28,832 bases of DNA from JAZDJP01 sp043803805 (GCA_043803805.1 JAZDJP010000044.1:1-28832), one strand, 5' to 3'. Positions 1-7,861 are shown, numbered from the stretch's first letter. Notes: generated from the letters alone by a model not told the origin. Numbers and translations: made by a program.

Positions 1-1
1 G

Positions 2-76
2 GATCTGGCGGTCCTGCGCCACCACCAGGGCGATCATCTGCTCCTTGGAAAGGTGTTGAAGTGCTGCAACTTCCAT
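2..76 (-). CDS. Partial ORF, possible IS66-type transposase N-terminus
   Basis: An open frame starts with ATG at 76 on the minus strand and runs off the left edge, giving 25 residues. The stretch LSKEQMIALVVAQ followed by DRQI is like the helical start of IS66-family TnpC proteins, which begin with a leucine-rich segment before a zinc-binding region. There is no clear Shine-Dalgarno site. The fragment is too short to prove the family, no terminal inverted repeat is visible, and it could be chance coding. If real, an insertion sequence begins immediately left of the window and its upstream region is shared with the divergent protease gene. Confidence 0.3.
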   Translation of the reverse strand, partial: MEVAALQHLSKEQMIALVVAQDRQI

Positions 77-83
77 GTAGAAT
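56..83 (+). promoter_or_regulatory. Candidate sigma70-type promoter of the protease gene
   Basis: TTGAAG at 56-61 (four of six consensus bases) and TAGAAT at 78-83 (five of six) are separated by 16 bases. This would give a leader of about 55 bases to the ATG at 147. It overlaps the start of the divergent partial ORF. This is a sequence match only. Confidence 0.35.
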
Positions 84-100
84 ACTATCGTCCAGCCGGC

Positions 101-123
101 GAAAAATCTGCGTCGGATTTTTC
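101..123 (+). other. Perfect 8-bp hairpin in the protease leader
   Basis: GAAAAATC (101-108) and GATTTTTC (116-123) are exact reverse complements around a 7-base loop. The hairpin lies between the candidate promoter and the ATG at 147, so it would fold in the 5' untranslated RNA. It could act as an RNA stabiliser, an operator, or a weak terminator for something to the left. No T-run of intrinsic-terminator type follows it beyond the stem itself. Confidence 0.4.
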
Positions 124-146
124 TGGCCGTGAACGGTTACATAATC

Positions 147-1079
147 ATGAGGCGCTCCGCACTCATCCTCCCCCTCGCTCTGGCCCTGGCGACCCCCGCA
201 TTGGCGGACCGGTTCGTCCTCCGGGAAGATCGCGTCATCGAGGGAAATATCGTGAAGGAAACCGACGACAATTATTACATTGACGTCGGATTCTCCGTCA
301 TCGAGGTCCCGAAAAAGGCCGTCATCCGCCGGGAGAAGGAGAAATCCCCCGAGGCCGCCGACGCCGCCGGGGCCGAGACCCTCCGGGATGACGTCTATTT
401 CACGACGAATCTCGCGACCGCCCCCATCAAGAAACATGTGGAACGCTTCGGCCAGGGGGTCGTTCTCGTCTCCACCCCCTCCGGGCTCGGCTCCGGCTTC
501 ATCATCCACGACAAGGAAGGGTATGTCGTCACGAACTACCACGTCGTCGAGCAGGAGCAGAACATCTCCGTCACGATTTTCGTGAAACGCGGACGGGAAC
601 TCGAACACATCAAGAAGGAAAAGATCCGGATCGTCGCCCTGAATCCCTTCCTGGATCTCGCCCTTCTCAAAATCGAGGACATCGGCGACACCCCCCTCGT
701 CAAGGTGTTCCTCGGGGACTCGGACGCCGTGAAGACCGGGGATCCCGTCTTCGCCATCGGGAATCCCCTCGGCCTCGAACGCACGGTCTCGGAGGGCATC
801 ATCAGCACGAAACGCCAATGGCAAAGCGAAGGAACCATCTACCTCCAGACCACCACGCCCATCAATCCGGGCAACAGCGGCGGCCCCTTGTTCAATGAAC
901 GGGGGGAGGTCGTCGGCGTCACGAACATGAAAATCTTCGCCGAGGGCCTTTGCTTCGCCATCCCCGCAAACATCGTGAAGGAGATATTCCTCAAGAACCG
1001 CGAGTTTTTCGTCTACGACAACGACAATCCGAACACGGGGTACCGCTACCTGGCGCCGCCGTCGAAGCGGAAAAAGTGA
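147..1079 (+). CDS. Exported trypsin-like serine protease (S1C/HtrA type, no PDZ)
   Basis: The 310-residue protein has a Sec signal peptide (residues 1-20, hydrophobic core ending ATPALA). A short segment at about 21-66 (REDRVIEGNIVKE, then VPKKAVIRREKE) resembles the small beta-rich domain found in front of many planctomycete exported proteins. A chymotrypsin-fold protease domain follows, with His132 in TNYHVV, Asp170 in LDLALLKI and Ser244 in GNSGGPL, a complete catalytic triad. HtrA/DegP proteases degrade misfolded envelope proteins and normally carry one or two PDZ domains; this one ends after the protease domain. The start at 147 is preferred over the in-frame ATG at 129 because it begins directly with the signal peptide. 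The gene stands alone, with its own candidate promoter and a leader hairpin. Confidence 0.9.
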   Translation: MRRSALILPLALALATPALADRFVLREDRVIEGNIVKETDDNYYIDVGFSVIEVPKKAVIRREKEKSPEAADAAGAETLRDDVYFTTNLATAPIKKHVERFGQGVVLVSTPSGLGSGFIIHDKEGYVVTNYHVVEQEQNISVTIFVKRGRELEHIKKEKIRIVALNPFLDLALLKIEDIGDTPLVKVFLGDSDAVKTGDPVFAIGNPLGLERTVSEGIISTKRQWQSEGTIYLQTTTPINPGNSGGPLFNERGEVVGVTNMKIFAEGLCFAIPANIVKEIFLKNREFFVYDNDNPNTGYRYLAPPSKRKK

Positions 1080-1085
1080 GATGCG

Positions 1086-1117
1086 ACCGGACGGCCGGTT
1101 TTCGATGGAAAACCATC
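1086..1117 (+). terminator. Two small hairpins after the protease gene, possible weak terminator
   Basis: ACCGG (1086-1090) pairs with CCGGT (1095-1099) and is followed by TTTT. Directly after it, GATGG (1104-1108) pairs with CCATC (1113-1117) around AAAA. The first is a short GC stem with a short T-run, so termination would be weak. It sits between the protease stop and the next gene. Confidence 0.25.
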
Positions 1118-1133
1118 ATTTATGAACGATAAT
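1106..1133 (+). promoter_or_regulatory. Candidate promoter of the secreted DUF3352-like gene
   Basis: TGGAAA at 1106-1111 (four of six) and GATAAT at 1128-1133 (five of six) are separated by 16 bases and precede the start codon at 1163. The match is moderate, and the -35 overlaps the second hairpin. Confidence 0.3.
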
Positions 1134-1162
1134 CCAAAAATCACCAATCTCTGGAGGTGGTC

Positions 1163-3106
1163 ATGAAACTCTCTTTCTGTCTGGCGGTCATCCTGGCGGT
1201 CCTTGTGCCGTCCGTCTTCGCGGGCGACGCCCCGCCGGCCAAACTCGCGTTCGAAAAACTGGTCCCCGCGGACGCCTCCATCTTCATCCGCGTGGACGTC
1301 GCGGCCCTGCGGAAGGCCGTGGACGCGACACCGCTCAAAACCCTGAAGGCCGAACCGGACGTCAAGGCCTTCTGGGAGGACATGAAGAAGGTCCTGGACA
1401 CCAACCTCGCCAAGGGTCTCGCGGAGTCGGGAACGGAATTCAAACCCCAGGATTTCGAGTGGCTCTTCCAGGGGGAAATGGCCGTCGCCGTCGGGAACCT
1501 GGAGAAGTTCGACAAGGACGCCTCCGGCAAGCGCAAAATTCCCGCCGTCATCGTTCTGGTGGATGCCGGCCCGAAATCCGACGCCCTGGCGTCATTCCTC
1601 AAGAAAGCGGTGACGAGTTGCGTCGAAAAGGAACGGATGCGCAAGACCGAGGAGGATTTCCGCGGGACGGTCGTGACGTGGCTGGAGGAAACCGAGGAGA
1701 CGCGCAAGAAGAACAAGGCGGACGAAAAGGCGAAAAAGCCCGCCCCTGCCGATCCCGAAAATCCGGATTCCGCGGAAGCCGGCTCCGACGGGAATGACAA
1801 GAACCCCTTTGCCGACCTCACCGGATTCGGATTTGTGCGTCTGGGTTCCGCGGTCGTCGTTTCATCGAACAAGGAAAGTCTCCGGCAGGTCATTCTGGCC
1901 TCAAAAGGCGATGCCTCGGCCGGCGGCCTGGCCGGCGCGGAATCCTACCGGCGCCTCCGGGACAATGTCGGCGCGGGCGCGCCGGTCATGGGATACGTCA
2001 ATGTCGGCCGGATCATCAAACCCGCGCTGGTCATGGCTCAGGAGAACGCCGGCCCGGCGGCCATGATCGCCCCGATGATCTTGAATTTCACCGGCCTCAA
2101 CTCCCTGGAGGCGGTGGCGTTCGGCTACCAGTTCACTCCGGACGGCGTCGTCTCCAAAATCCGGCTTGAACAGGCCGGCGCGAAGAAGGGTCTCCTCTGG
2201 AACCTGTTCGGGACGTCCGCGACGGTCACCTATCCCGGATTCATCCCCGAGGATGCCCAGGCGTTCAGCATTCTCCAGGTGGACCCCTCCGGGATATGGA
2301 CCGGCCTCCAGGACGTCATTGCGGGCACAATGGGCGCCGGCATGGGTGGCGACGAGGGGCAGCCGGCCATCAATCCCACCGCGATGTTCGAGGCCCAGTT
2401 TGGAGTGAATTTCAAAAAGGATCTCTTCGACGCGCTCGGGAGCGAGGTCGTGTTTTACCAGAAGAAAACCGTCCCTCCGTCCCCCTCCGCCGGAGGCGGA
2501 ATGCCGGCCCTTGCATCCCCGAATTTCAACGTGACGGTGCGTCTCAAGGACCCCGACACCCTGAAGCGCTTCATCGGGACCATTCAAGCCAAGGTGAACG
2601 AGATGAACCCGGGCGGGTGGCCCTTCGAGGAGAAGGAATACATGGGCCGCGTGCTTCATCAGTTAAAAGGCGGCGTTGCGGGACGCGGCGTTGCGGAGGG
2701 CGAAAAGAGTTCCAGCGGGTTCACGTTCACCGTGACGGACGGGCTCCTGATTCTGGCCGCCTCCGATGAGAACGCCAAGGAAATGATCCGGCGCTTCGGC
2801 AAGGAAGGCAAGTCCGTCACCGATACGGAGGGCTTCAAGTCGGTGGCGAAACTCCTTCCGTCCGAGGCCGGCCTCGTGAGCTACACCAGCCGGGAATACC
2901 TCGTCCAGAACCTGGACATGGTGAAACAAGTCATCGCCATCGTTCTGAACACCGGCATGGCGCCGCCGGAGGTGGCGGGACTCCTCGCCAAATTCCCCGA
3001 TCCGAAACTCCTGTCGCGGGAACTCGGGGCGCAGGTGACATACTCCGCGGTGGATCCCCAGGGGGTCACCATCACGGGGGTGCAGACATTCGCGAAGAAG
3101 AAATAA
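1163..3106 (+). CDS. Large exported protein of unknown function, DUF3352-like
   Basis: This encodes 647 residues with a signal peptide (1-20, ending PSVFA). After it comes a segment LVPADASIFIRVDVAALRK that resembles the opening of DUF3352-type exported proteins (principle: a protein described by its ability to be modelled as repeated alpha/beta units), common in Planctomycetota and of unknown role. A similar unit recurs later (FGFVRLGSAVVVSSN, then LRQVILASK; also TFTVTDGLLILAASDENAKEMIRRF), suggesting two or three repeats of one fold. A highly charged Lys/Glu/Pro/Asp linker lies at about residues 172-213. No catalytic motif is seen. ATG at 1163 is chosen because GGAGG at 1153-1157 lies 5 bases upstream; the GTG at 1157 overlaps that site. 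It ends at a strong terminator shared with mutS. Confidence 0.8.
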   Translation: MKLSFCLAVILAVLVPSVFAGDAPPAKLAFEKLVPADASIFIRVDVAALRKAVDATPLKTLKAEPDVKAFWEDMKKVLDTNLAKGLAESGTEFKPQDFEWLFQGEMAVAVGNLEKFDKDASGKRKIPAVIVLVDAGPKSDALASFLKKAVTSCVEKERMRKTEEDFRGTVVTWLEETEETRKKNKADEKAKKPAPADPENPDSAEAGSDGNDKNPFADLTGFGFVRLGSAVVVSSNKESLRQVILASKGDASAGGLAGAESYRRLRDNVGAGAPVMGYVNVGRIIKPALVMAQENAGPAAMIAPMILNFTGLNSLEAVAFGYQFTPDGVVSKIRLEQAGAKKGLLWNLFGTSATVTYPGFIPEDAQAFSILQVDPSGIWTGLQDVIAGTMGAGMGGDEGQPAINPTAMFEAQFGVNFKKDLFDALGSEVVFYQKKTVPPSPSAGGGMPALASPNFNVTVRLKDPDTLKRFIGTIQAKVNEMNPGGWPFEEKEYMGRVLHQLKGGVAGRGVAEGEKSSSGFTFTVTDGLLILAASDENAKEMIRRFGKEGKSVTDTEGFKSVAKLLPSEAGLVSYTSREYLVQNLDMVKQVIAIVLNTGMAPPEVAGLLAKFPDPKLLSRELGAQVTYSAVDPQGVTITGVQTFAKKK

Positions 3107-3140
3107 ACCGGGGGAACCCGGAGATTGATCGGCGGGAAAC

Positions 3141-3180
3141 AGGGCGCGGAGGATTACACGTTCTCCGCGCCCTTTCCCTT
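3141..3180 (+). terminator. Intrinsic terminator between convergent genes, overlapping the mutS stop
   Basis: The perfect 11-bp stem AGGGCGCGGAG (3141-3151) with CTCCGCGCCCT (3163-3173) encloses an 11-base loop and is followed on the plus strand by a T-rich tract to 3180. It should end transcripts of the gene at 1163-3106. On the minus strand the same stem lies within the last codons of mutS, with the mutS stop codon in the loop, but only a short T tract follows in that direction. Confidence 0.75.
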
Positions 3181-5799
3181 TTCACCGGACGCCCGTTCCC
3201 GCCATTCGGCGATTTTCGCCATGGCCTGAAGGGGGGTGAGGCGATGAACGTCGGTCCGTAGAATTTCCGCGATGACCGGGTGTGTCTTCGCGGGCGCCGG
3301 GCCGAAGAGGGAAAATTGGACGCCCGGGATCTTCCCGCGGCGGCCCGACGCCTTCCCCCGCCCGGGGGTCTCTCCCACCCCGATATCGGGCGCCGACGCC
3401 TCGAGTTTGGCCAGGATGGCCTTCGCCCGGTCCAGAACCTCCCGCGGCACCCCCGCCAGACGCGCCACGTGCAACCCGTAACTCCGATCGGTCGCCCCAT
3501 CCTCGATTTTCCGGAGGAATATGATGTCATCTCCCCACTCCTTGACGGCGACGTTGGCATTCCGGATGCCGGGATGGTCGGCGGCGAGATCCGAAAGCTC
3601 GTGGAAATGCGTGGCGAAGAGCGTCCGGGCCCGAATGCGTTCGTGAATGTGCTCCGCGATGGCCCAGGCCAGACTCACGCCGTCGTAGGTGCTCGTTCCC
3701 CGGCCGATCTCGTCCAGGATGATCAGGCTCTTCTCCGTCGCGTTGTTGATGATGTTGGCGGCCTCAAGCATCTCCACCATGAATGTGCTCTGGCCGCGAA
3801 CCAGGTCGTCCGAGGCCCCGATGCGCGTGAAGACCCGGTCGGCGACGCCGAGAACCGCGCGTTTGGCCGGGACGAACCCCCCCATCTGGGCCATCACCAC
3901 GAGCAGCGCCGCCTGGCGGATGTAGGTGGATTTCCCCGCCATGTTCGGGCCCGTGATGATGACCGTCCGCGACGAGTCCCGGTCGAGACGGATGTCGTTG
4001 GGGACGAAAGGCTCCCCGGCGAGCAACTGTTCCAGAACGGGATGGCGGGCCTCCTCCACGTCGAGAACCGGCTCATCGGTCATGACGGGCCGGATGTAGC
4101 GGTGGCGCGCGGCCGCCTCGGCGAGCGCGGCCGTCACATCCGCCTCGGCGACCGCCCGCGCCGCGGCCTGGATGCGGGACGTCTCCTTTCCAAGCGCGGC
4201 CCTCAGCGCCTCGAAGAGGCGTTTCTCGATGGCCTTCGCCTTCTCATCGGCGGAAAGGACCTTCGTCTCGTACTCCTTGAGTTCCGGGGTGACGTACCGT
4301 TCCGCGTTCTTAAGGGTTTGCTTCCGGGTGTAGTCCGAAGGGATTTTGGCGCGGTGGGTGTGTGTGATTTCGATGTAATAACCAAAGACCTGATTGAACC
4401 CGATCTTGAGGGTGGCTATTCCCGTCCTCTCGATCTCGCGGCGTTGGAAGCCAGCGATCCATGTCTTGCCCGTCGTCGCCATGTCCCGCAGTTCGTCGAG
4501 TTCGGAATCGTGCCCCCGCCGGATGACGTTGCCGTCGGAGAGCAGGAAAGGGACATCGTCATTCAGGGATTTTTCGAGGGTTTTCCGAAGGTCGCCAAGG
4601 TCATCCATCCCCTTCGCCAGAAGTTTCAGATGCGCCGACGCGGCGCCGGTGAGGATCGTTTTGAGAGCCGGAAGCGCCGCGAAGGAATCCCGGGACGCCG
4701 CGAGGTCCTTGGGACCGGCTCGCCCGCACGCGATGCGCATGGCCAGACGCTCCAGGTCCTGGATGGGGCGCAGGGCCTCGTCGCGAATACGGGCCCGGAA
4801 CGGCTCCCCCCGCACGAGTTCCTCCACGGCCTCCTGCCGGGCCGTGATGTCCGTGAGATGCCGGAATGGCGCCGTGATGCGCTCCCGGAGGAGACGCCCC
4901 CCCATCGGTGTCAGCGTGAAGTCGAGGACCGCCAGAAGACTCCCCTGCCGCTCCCCCGTCCGCGCCGTCTCGAGAAGTTCCAGGGCGTGCCGCGTGCTCC
5001 GGTCAATGACCATCGTGTCGTCATCGCGGCGGCGCACGATCCGGTTGATATGGGGCAGGTTGCCGCGCTGGGTCTCCTGCAAATAATACAAAAGCGCTCC
5101 GGCCGCCGAAAGCGCCGTCGTGAGGCCTGCGCAGCCGAATCCGTCGAGACTTTTGACCTTGAAGTGTTCGTGGAGGCGTTTCCGGGCGGTATCCCGCCCG
5201 AAGTGCCAGGCCGGCAGAAGCGTGATCCGGCAGGGGAAGTGTTTCCGGAGAATGTCGCCGAGCGCCGACGCCTCCTCCGGAAGAAGGCACTCCACGGGGG
5301 CGATGCGTCCCGCGGCGCCGGGAATCTCCGCCGGCGGCGCCTCGCCCACCTCGAAGGCCCCCGTCGAAAGATCCACCCAGGCCATCCCCGATGGCGTGGC
5401 GTCGCGCCCGTCGGCCGGCAGAACGGCCAGCAGGTGATTCGGCTTCCGGGCGTCGAGCGCCGCGGGCTCCGTGATTGTCCCCGGCGTCACGATGCGGGTG
5501 ATGTCCCGTTCCACGAGATCAACCCCGGGTCCCGGCTCCTGCATCTGCTCGCAGATGGCCACCTTGTGACCGGCCTGCACAAGCCGGCGCAGGTATCCGT
5601 CCATCGCGTGGCACGGGACGCCGGCCATGGGGATCGCCCCCTCCCCCTTCTGCCGCGAGGTGAGCGTAAGCCCCAGGACTTTGGACGCCGTCACGGCGTC
5701 GTCATGAAACATCTCATAGAAGTCGCCGAGATGGAAAAAGAGGATGGCGTCGGGGCACTTTGATTTGATGCGCTGATACTGCTGCATGAGGGGAGTCAT
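3154..5799 (-). CDS. mutS: DNA mismatch repair protein MutS
   Basis: The 881-residue protein is full length for MutS1. The N-terminal mismatch-recognition domain has the Phe-x-Glu motif at residues 27-29 in GDFYEMF. Connector, lever and clamp domains fill the middle, and the C-terminal ABC-type ATPase has Walker A GPNMAGKST at about 617-625 and Walker B plus D-loop (LIILDEIGRGTSTYDG) at about 685-700. The helix-turn-helix tail follows. MutS binds mispaired bases and, with MutL, starts strand excision. The ATG at 5799 has no good Shine-Dalgarno site; ATG at 5787 is a possible shorter start. The gene is monocistronic, with its own promoter at 5827-5855. No mutL is nearby. Confidence 0.98.
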   Translation of the reverse strand: MTPLMQQYQRIKSKCPDAILFFHLGDFYEMFHDDAVTASKVLGLTLTSRQKGEGAIPMAGVPCHAMDGYLRRLVQAGHKVAICEQMQEPGPGVDLVERDITRIVTPGTITEPAALDARKPNHLLAVLPADGRDATPSGMAWVDLSTGAFEVGEAPPAEIPGAAGRIAPVECLLPEEASALGDILRKHFPCRITLLPAWHFGRDTARKRLHEHFKVKSLDGFGCAGLTTALSAAGALLYYLQETQRGNLPHINRIVRRRDDDTMVIDRSTRHALELLETARTGERQGSLLAVLDFTLTPMGGRLLRERITAPFRHLTDITARQEAVEELVRGEPFRARIRDEALRPIQDLERLAMRIACGRAGPKDLAASRDSFAALPALKTILTGAASAHLKLLAKGMDDLGDLRKTLEKSLNDDVPFLLSDGNVIRRGHDSELDELRDMATTGKTWIAGFQRREIERTGIATLKIGFNQVFGYYIEITHTHRAKIPSDYTRKQTLKNAERYVTPELKEYETKVLSADEKAKAIEKRLFEALRAALGKETSRIQAAARAVAEADVTAALAEAAARHRYIRPVMTDEPVLDVEEARHPVLEQLLAGEPFVPNDIRLDRDSSRTVIITGPNMAGKSTYIRQAALLVVMAQMGGFVPAKRAVLGVADRVFTRIGASDDLVRGQSTFMVEMLEAANIINNATEKSLIILDEIGRGTSTYDGVSLAWAIAEHIHERIRARTLFATHFHELSDLAADHPGIRNANVAVKEWGDDIIFLRKIEDGATDRSYGLHVARLAGVPREVLDRAKAILAKLEASAPDIGVGETPGRGKASGRRGKIPGVQFSLFGPAPAKTHPVIAEILRTDVHRLTPLQAMAKIAEWRERASGEKGKGAENV

Positions 5800-5826
5800 G
5801 AATCAATCCCGGGAAACGAAACGGCT

Positions 5827-5855
5827 ATTATAACCGGGGCTCCCCGGAAATGAAA
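5827..5855 (-). promoter_or_regulatory. mutS promoter
   Basis: Read on the minus strand, a perfect TATAAT (5832-5827) lies 17 bases downstream of TTTCAT (5855-5850, three of six consensus bases). The expected start is about 20-25 bases before the mutS ATG. The -10 is exact, which is striking in such GC-rich DNA. Confidence 0.55.
5834..5847. promoter_or_regulatory. Perfect palindrome inside the mutS promoter spacer
   Basis: CCGGGG and CCCCGG form an exact inverted repeat separated by CT, lying wholly between the -35 and -10 of the mutS promoter. A regulator site here would control mutS directly, or the hairpin could simply be a compositional accident. No known operator sequence is recognised. 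Confidence 0.45.
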
Positions 5856-6079
5856 CCGGCTGCTGTCGCTCACGGAAAAACGTCATGCGGTCATGCCGTC
5901 ATGAGGGGGTAACGGCGATTGCGGATGGAGACGAACATTCCCTGGCATTGATTCCATAGTGTCGTCCGTCAGTCCTTGATTTCACGGTGCGAGACGTGGG
6001 AAATTCCGAATTCGACATTCGTAATTCGCCATTCGGAATTTCATCTGACTCGGCGACTCTCTGACTCGCCGACGGCATT
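5856..6079. other. Intergenic stretch upstream of mutS
   Basis: No gene is supported between the mutS promoter and the end of the FlhB-like gene. The region holds the ATTCG-type hairpin repeat at 6001-6041 and a short stem CGGCGA (6051-6056) with TCGCCG (6066-6071) just after the FlhB-like gene stop. That stem lacks a T tract, so it is at best a weak terminator. Confidence 0.5.
6001..6041. repeat. ATTCG-rich hairpin repeat
   Basis: AAATTCCGAAT (6001-6011) and ATTCGGAATTT (6031-6041) are perfect 11-bp inverted arms around a 19-base loop that itself contains spaced ATTCG/AATTCG words. Translated on the minus strand it reads MANYECRIRN, a peptide pattern typical of spurious ORFs over dispersed intergenic repeats in planctomycete and candidate-phylum genomes. 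It is lower in GC than its surroundings. Confidence 0.65.
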
Positions 6080-6394
6080 TCACGCTCCCACGCTTCCCGC
6101 CTTGTTGTTCATGCGATAAATGAACGCCAGCACCTCGGCCACCGCGCGGTAGAGTTCCTCGGGAATCTGCTGGCCCAGGGAAAGTTTCGAAAGGACGGCG
6201 GCCAGGTCGCGATCCTCCCGGACGGGGACCCCGTGCGCCTCGGCCACCCGGAGAATTTCCCGGGCCATCTCCCCCCATCCCTTGGCGGCGACATGCGGCG
6301 CGGGCGAGTCGGCGTCATAGGCCAGCGCGACGGCCACCTGCCGTTCGGAAACCGGGGGGAAAGCCCCCGTATCAGGGCGGTGTTCATTCTTCAT
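6080..6394 (-). CDS. Stand-alone FlhB C-terminal-domain protein
   Basis: This 104-residue protein matches the cytoplasmic C-terminal domain of FlhB/YscU, the export-switch protein of flagellar and type III secretion systems. Recognisable segments are VAVALAYD, VAAKGWGEMAREILRVAEAHGVPV, the LSLGQQIPEELYRAV block and VLAFIYRMNN. The membrane domain and the NPTH self-cleavage motif of FlhB are absent, as in the small FlhB-like proteins (for example B. subtilis YlqH). Its start overlaps the stop of the FliK-like gene by 4 bp (ATGA), so translation is probably coupled. The pairing suggests a conserved role away from the main flagellar cluster, but that role is not established. Confidence 0.85.
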   Translation of the reverse strand: MKNEHRPDTGAFPPVSERQVAVALAYDADSPAPHVAAKGWGEMAREILRVAEAHGVPVREDRDLAAVLSKLSLGQQIPEELYRAVAEVLAFIYRMNNKAGSVGA

Positions 6395-7824
6395 GCGATG
6401 ATGTCCAATCCCCCGTCCTCCAGGGTGAACTCCGGCCAGCCCTCCAGGAGCGGGTGGCGCGGACGACGATCGGATCGGAGCGACGCGGTGGCCTCAAATC
6501 CGATTCCTTTCAGGGATACCTCAACCTCCGTTTTGTATTCCTCGAAAAGCCGTTGGGCCTCCGGCGTCTCCAGCCAGAACACGACGTCGAGATGCCGGTC
6601 GCGCACGGTGAGTTCCCCCACCACCCGGGAAATCCGGGAAAGGACAAGGTCAATCAGGATGTGCTCGACCTGGAGAGACGCCTTGCGGCCCGGGCGGCGG
6701 CGGAACGAGGCCTTGAATTTCACCGGGACGGCCCCGCGGCCCGCGGGAAGAAGAAATTCGGCGTAGAAAAACGGGTGGGGCGCCGTGCGGCCCAGCGCAT
6801 TCAGAAACTCGATGGATGCCTGCCTCTCGGGGGCGTTCAGGGATTGAAAGACCTGGCGAAACTCGGAGGTCTCCGGAAGCCGCGCCAGCAACGCGGACTC
6901 CTCCCGCCGAGCCGCCTCCATCACGGTACGGGGATTTCCGGTCAGGATGGCCTCCTCGAGGAGGGATGCCGACGCCGCGCCGGGCATCGTCTGACGAATC
7001 AGCGCCGCCGTTTCCCGCGCCTGTCGCAGGACAATCTCCCGTTCCGCAACGGGGATTTCACCGCCTGCCCCTTCCAACCGGCCGATGAGCGCGTCGAGCG
7101 CCACGAGTTCCGGCCGCGATGCCAGGATTTCGCGCAGCAGGGTGACCGCCGCGGACCGCGCGGTGACGGACAGGGCGGCCGGAGCGTCCAAGGCAGTCCG
7201 CATCACGGCGAGCATCGCCGCGGCGGATTCCCGGAAAACCGGATCCGCGACGAAAGCCCCGCCCCCCCCGGCGGCCGGGGATTCCGCGAGCGCCGAAAAT
7301 GCCGTCGGAGCCGGGGAATCGGGAGGAAACACACGCGAGACGATGGACGACACCAATTCCGGTTCCGGACGGATGCCGTTTTCGAGAAACAGCGCCGCCA
7401 CGGCCATCGTCCGATCGTTGAGGGGAATCTTTCCCCGCGCGGAGTCCGCGAACGCCTCCAGGGATTGCCGCACATCCGCGGAAATATCCGAAGGTAGCGC
7501 CTCCATCGGGATTCTCACCGGCGCGGGGACCGGGGATGGCCCCGAACCGGACTCCGCCGGGATTTCCGCCCCCGGAGGGAGAATCGCCAAAAGTGTGCGC
7601 GGCGCTGTTTCGCGGACCTCCAGACGCAGGACTGCGCCCTCCGTCAAGAGGATCGGGGACTCCGCCACGATCGGCATCCCCCCCAGAATCAGGCGATATT
7701 GCCCCCCTCCGAGCGATTCCTTCACCTGGACGACCAGAAAATCCCCGGGCGCGAGGTTCGCCAGAACATTGGCGAGCGTCTGTTCGGGAAGCGGGGAGAG
7801 GGTCAGGAGGCGAAGGGGATCCAT
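6391..7824 (-). CDS. FliK-like flagellar hook-length control protein
   Basis: The 477-residue protein has an N-terminal small-domain-like stretch (LAPGDFLVVQVKESLGGGQ at about 25-43), a long Ala/Pro/Glu-rich middle, and a C-terminal block at about 350-455. There a segment RISRVVGELTVRDRHLDVVF followed by LFEEYKTEVEVSLKGIGF has the layout of the FliK C-terminal (Flg_hook) domain, which interacts with FlhB to switch export substrates. It is adjacent and coupled to an FlhB-C-domain protein, as in B. subtilis ylqG-ylqH. No other flagellar gene is present. The Shine-Dalgarno before the ATG at 7824 is weak. The family call rests on the C-terminal pattern and the neighbour. Confidence 0.7.
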   Translation of the reverse strand: MDPLRLLTLSPLPEQTLANVLANLAPGDFLVVQVKESLGGGQYRLILGGMPIVAESPILLTEGAVLRLEVRETAPRTLLAILPPGAEIPAESGSGPSPVPAPVRIPMEALPSDISADVRQSLEAFADSARGKIPLNDRTMAVAALFLENGIRPEPELVSSIVSRVFPPDSPAPTAFSALAESPAAGGGGAFVADPVFRESAAAMLAVMRTALDAPAALSVTARSAAVTLLREILASRPELVALDALIGRLEGAGGEIPVAEREIVLRQARETAALIRQTMPGAASASLLEEAILTGNPRTVMEAARREESALLARLPETSEFRQVFQSLNAPERQASIEFLNALGRTAPHPFFYAEFLLPAGRGAVPVKFKASFRRRPGRKASLQVEHILIDLVLSRISRVVGELTVRDRHLDVVFWLETPEAQRLFEEYKTEVEVSLKGIGFEATASLRSDRRPRHPLLEGWPEFTLEDGGLDIIA

Positions 7825-7841
7825 CCGGCCTGGCGGAACAG

Positions 7842-7861
7842 GGAACGGAAAACGCCGTTCC
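7842..7861 (-). other. Hairpin between the M48 and FliK-like genes
   Basis: GGAACGG (7842-7848) and CCGTTCC (7855-7861) are exact complements around 6 bases. The hairpin lies in the 60-base gap between two co-directional genes and could process or attenuate the transcript. No T tract follows the stem in the minus direction, so full termination is unlikely. Confidence 0.35.

Noticed and set aside
3280..5763. 827-codon open frame on the plus strand across mutS
   Set aside because: It is the antisense shadow of a complete, motif-perfect mutS in GC-rich DNA; its Arg/Pro/Gly-rich product has no recognisable domain.
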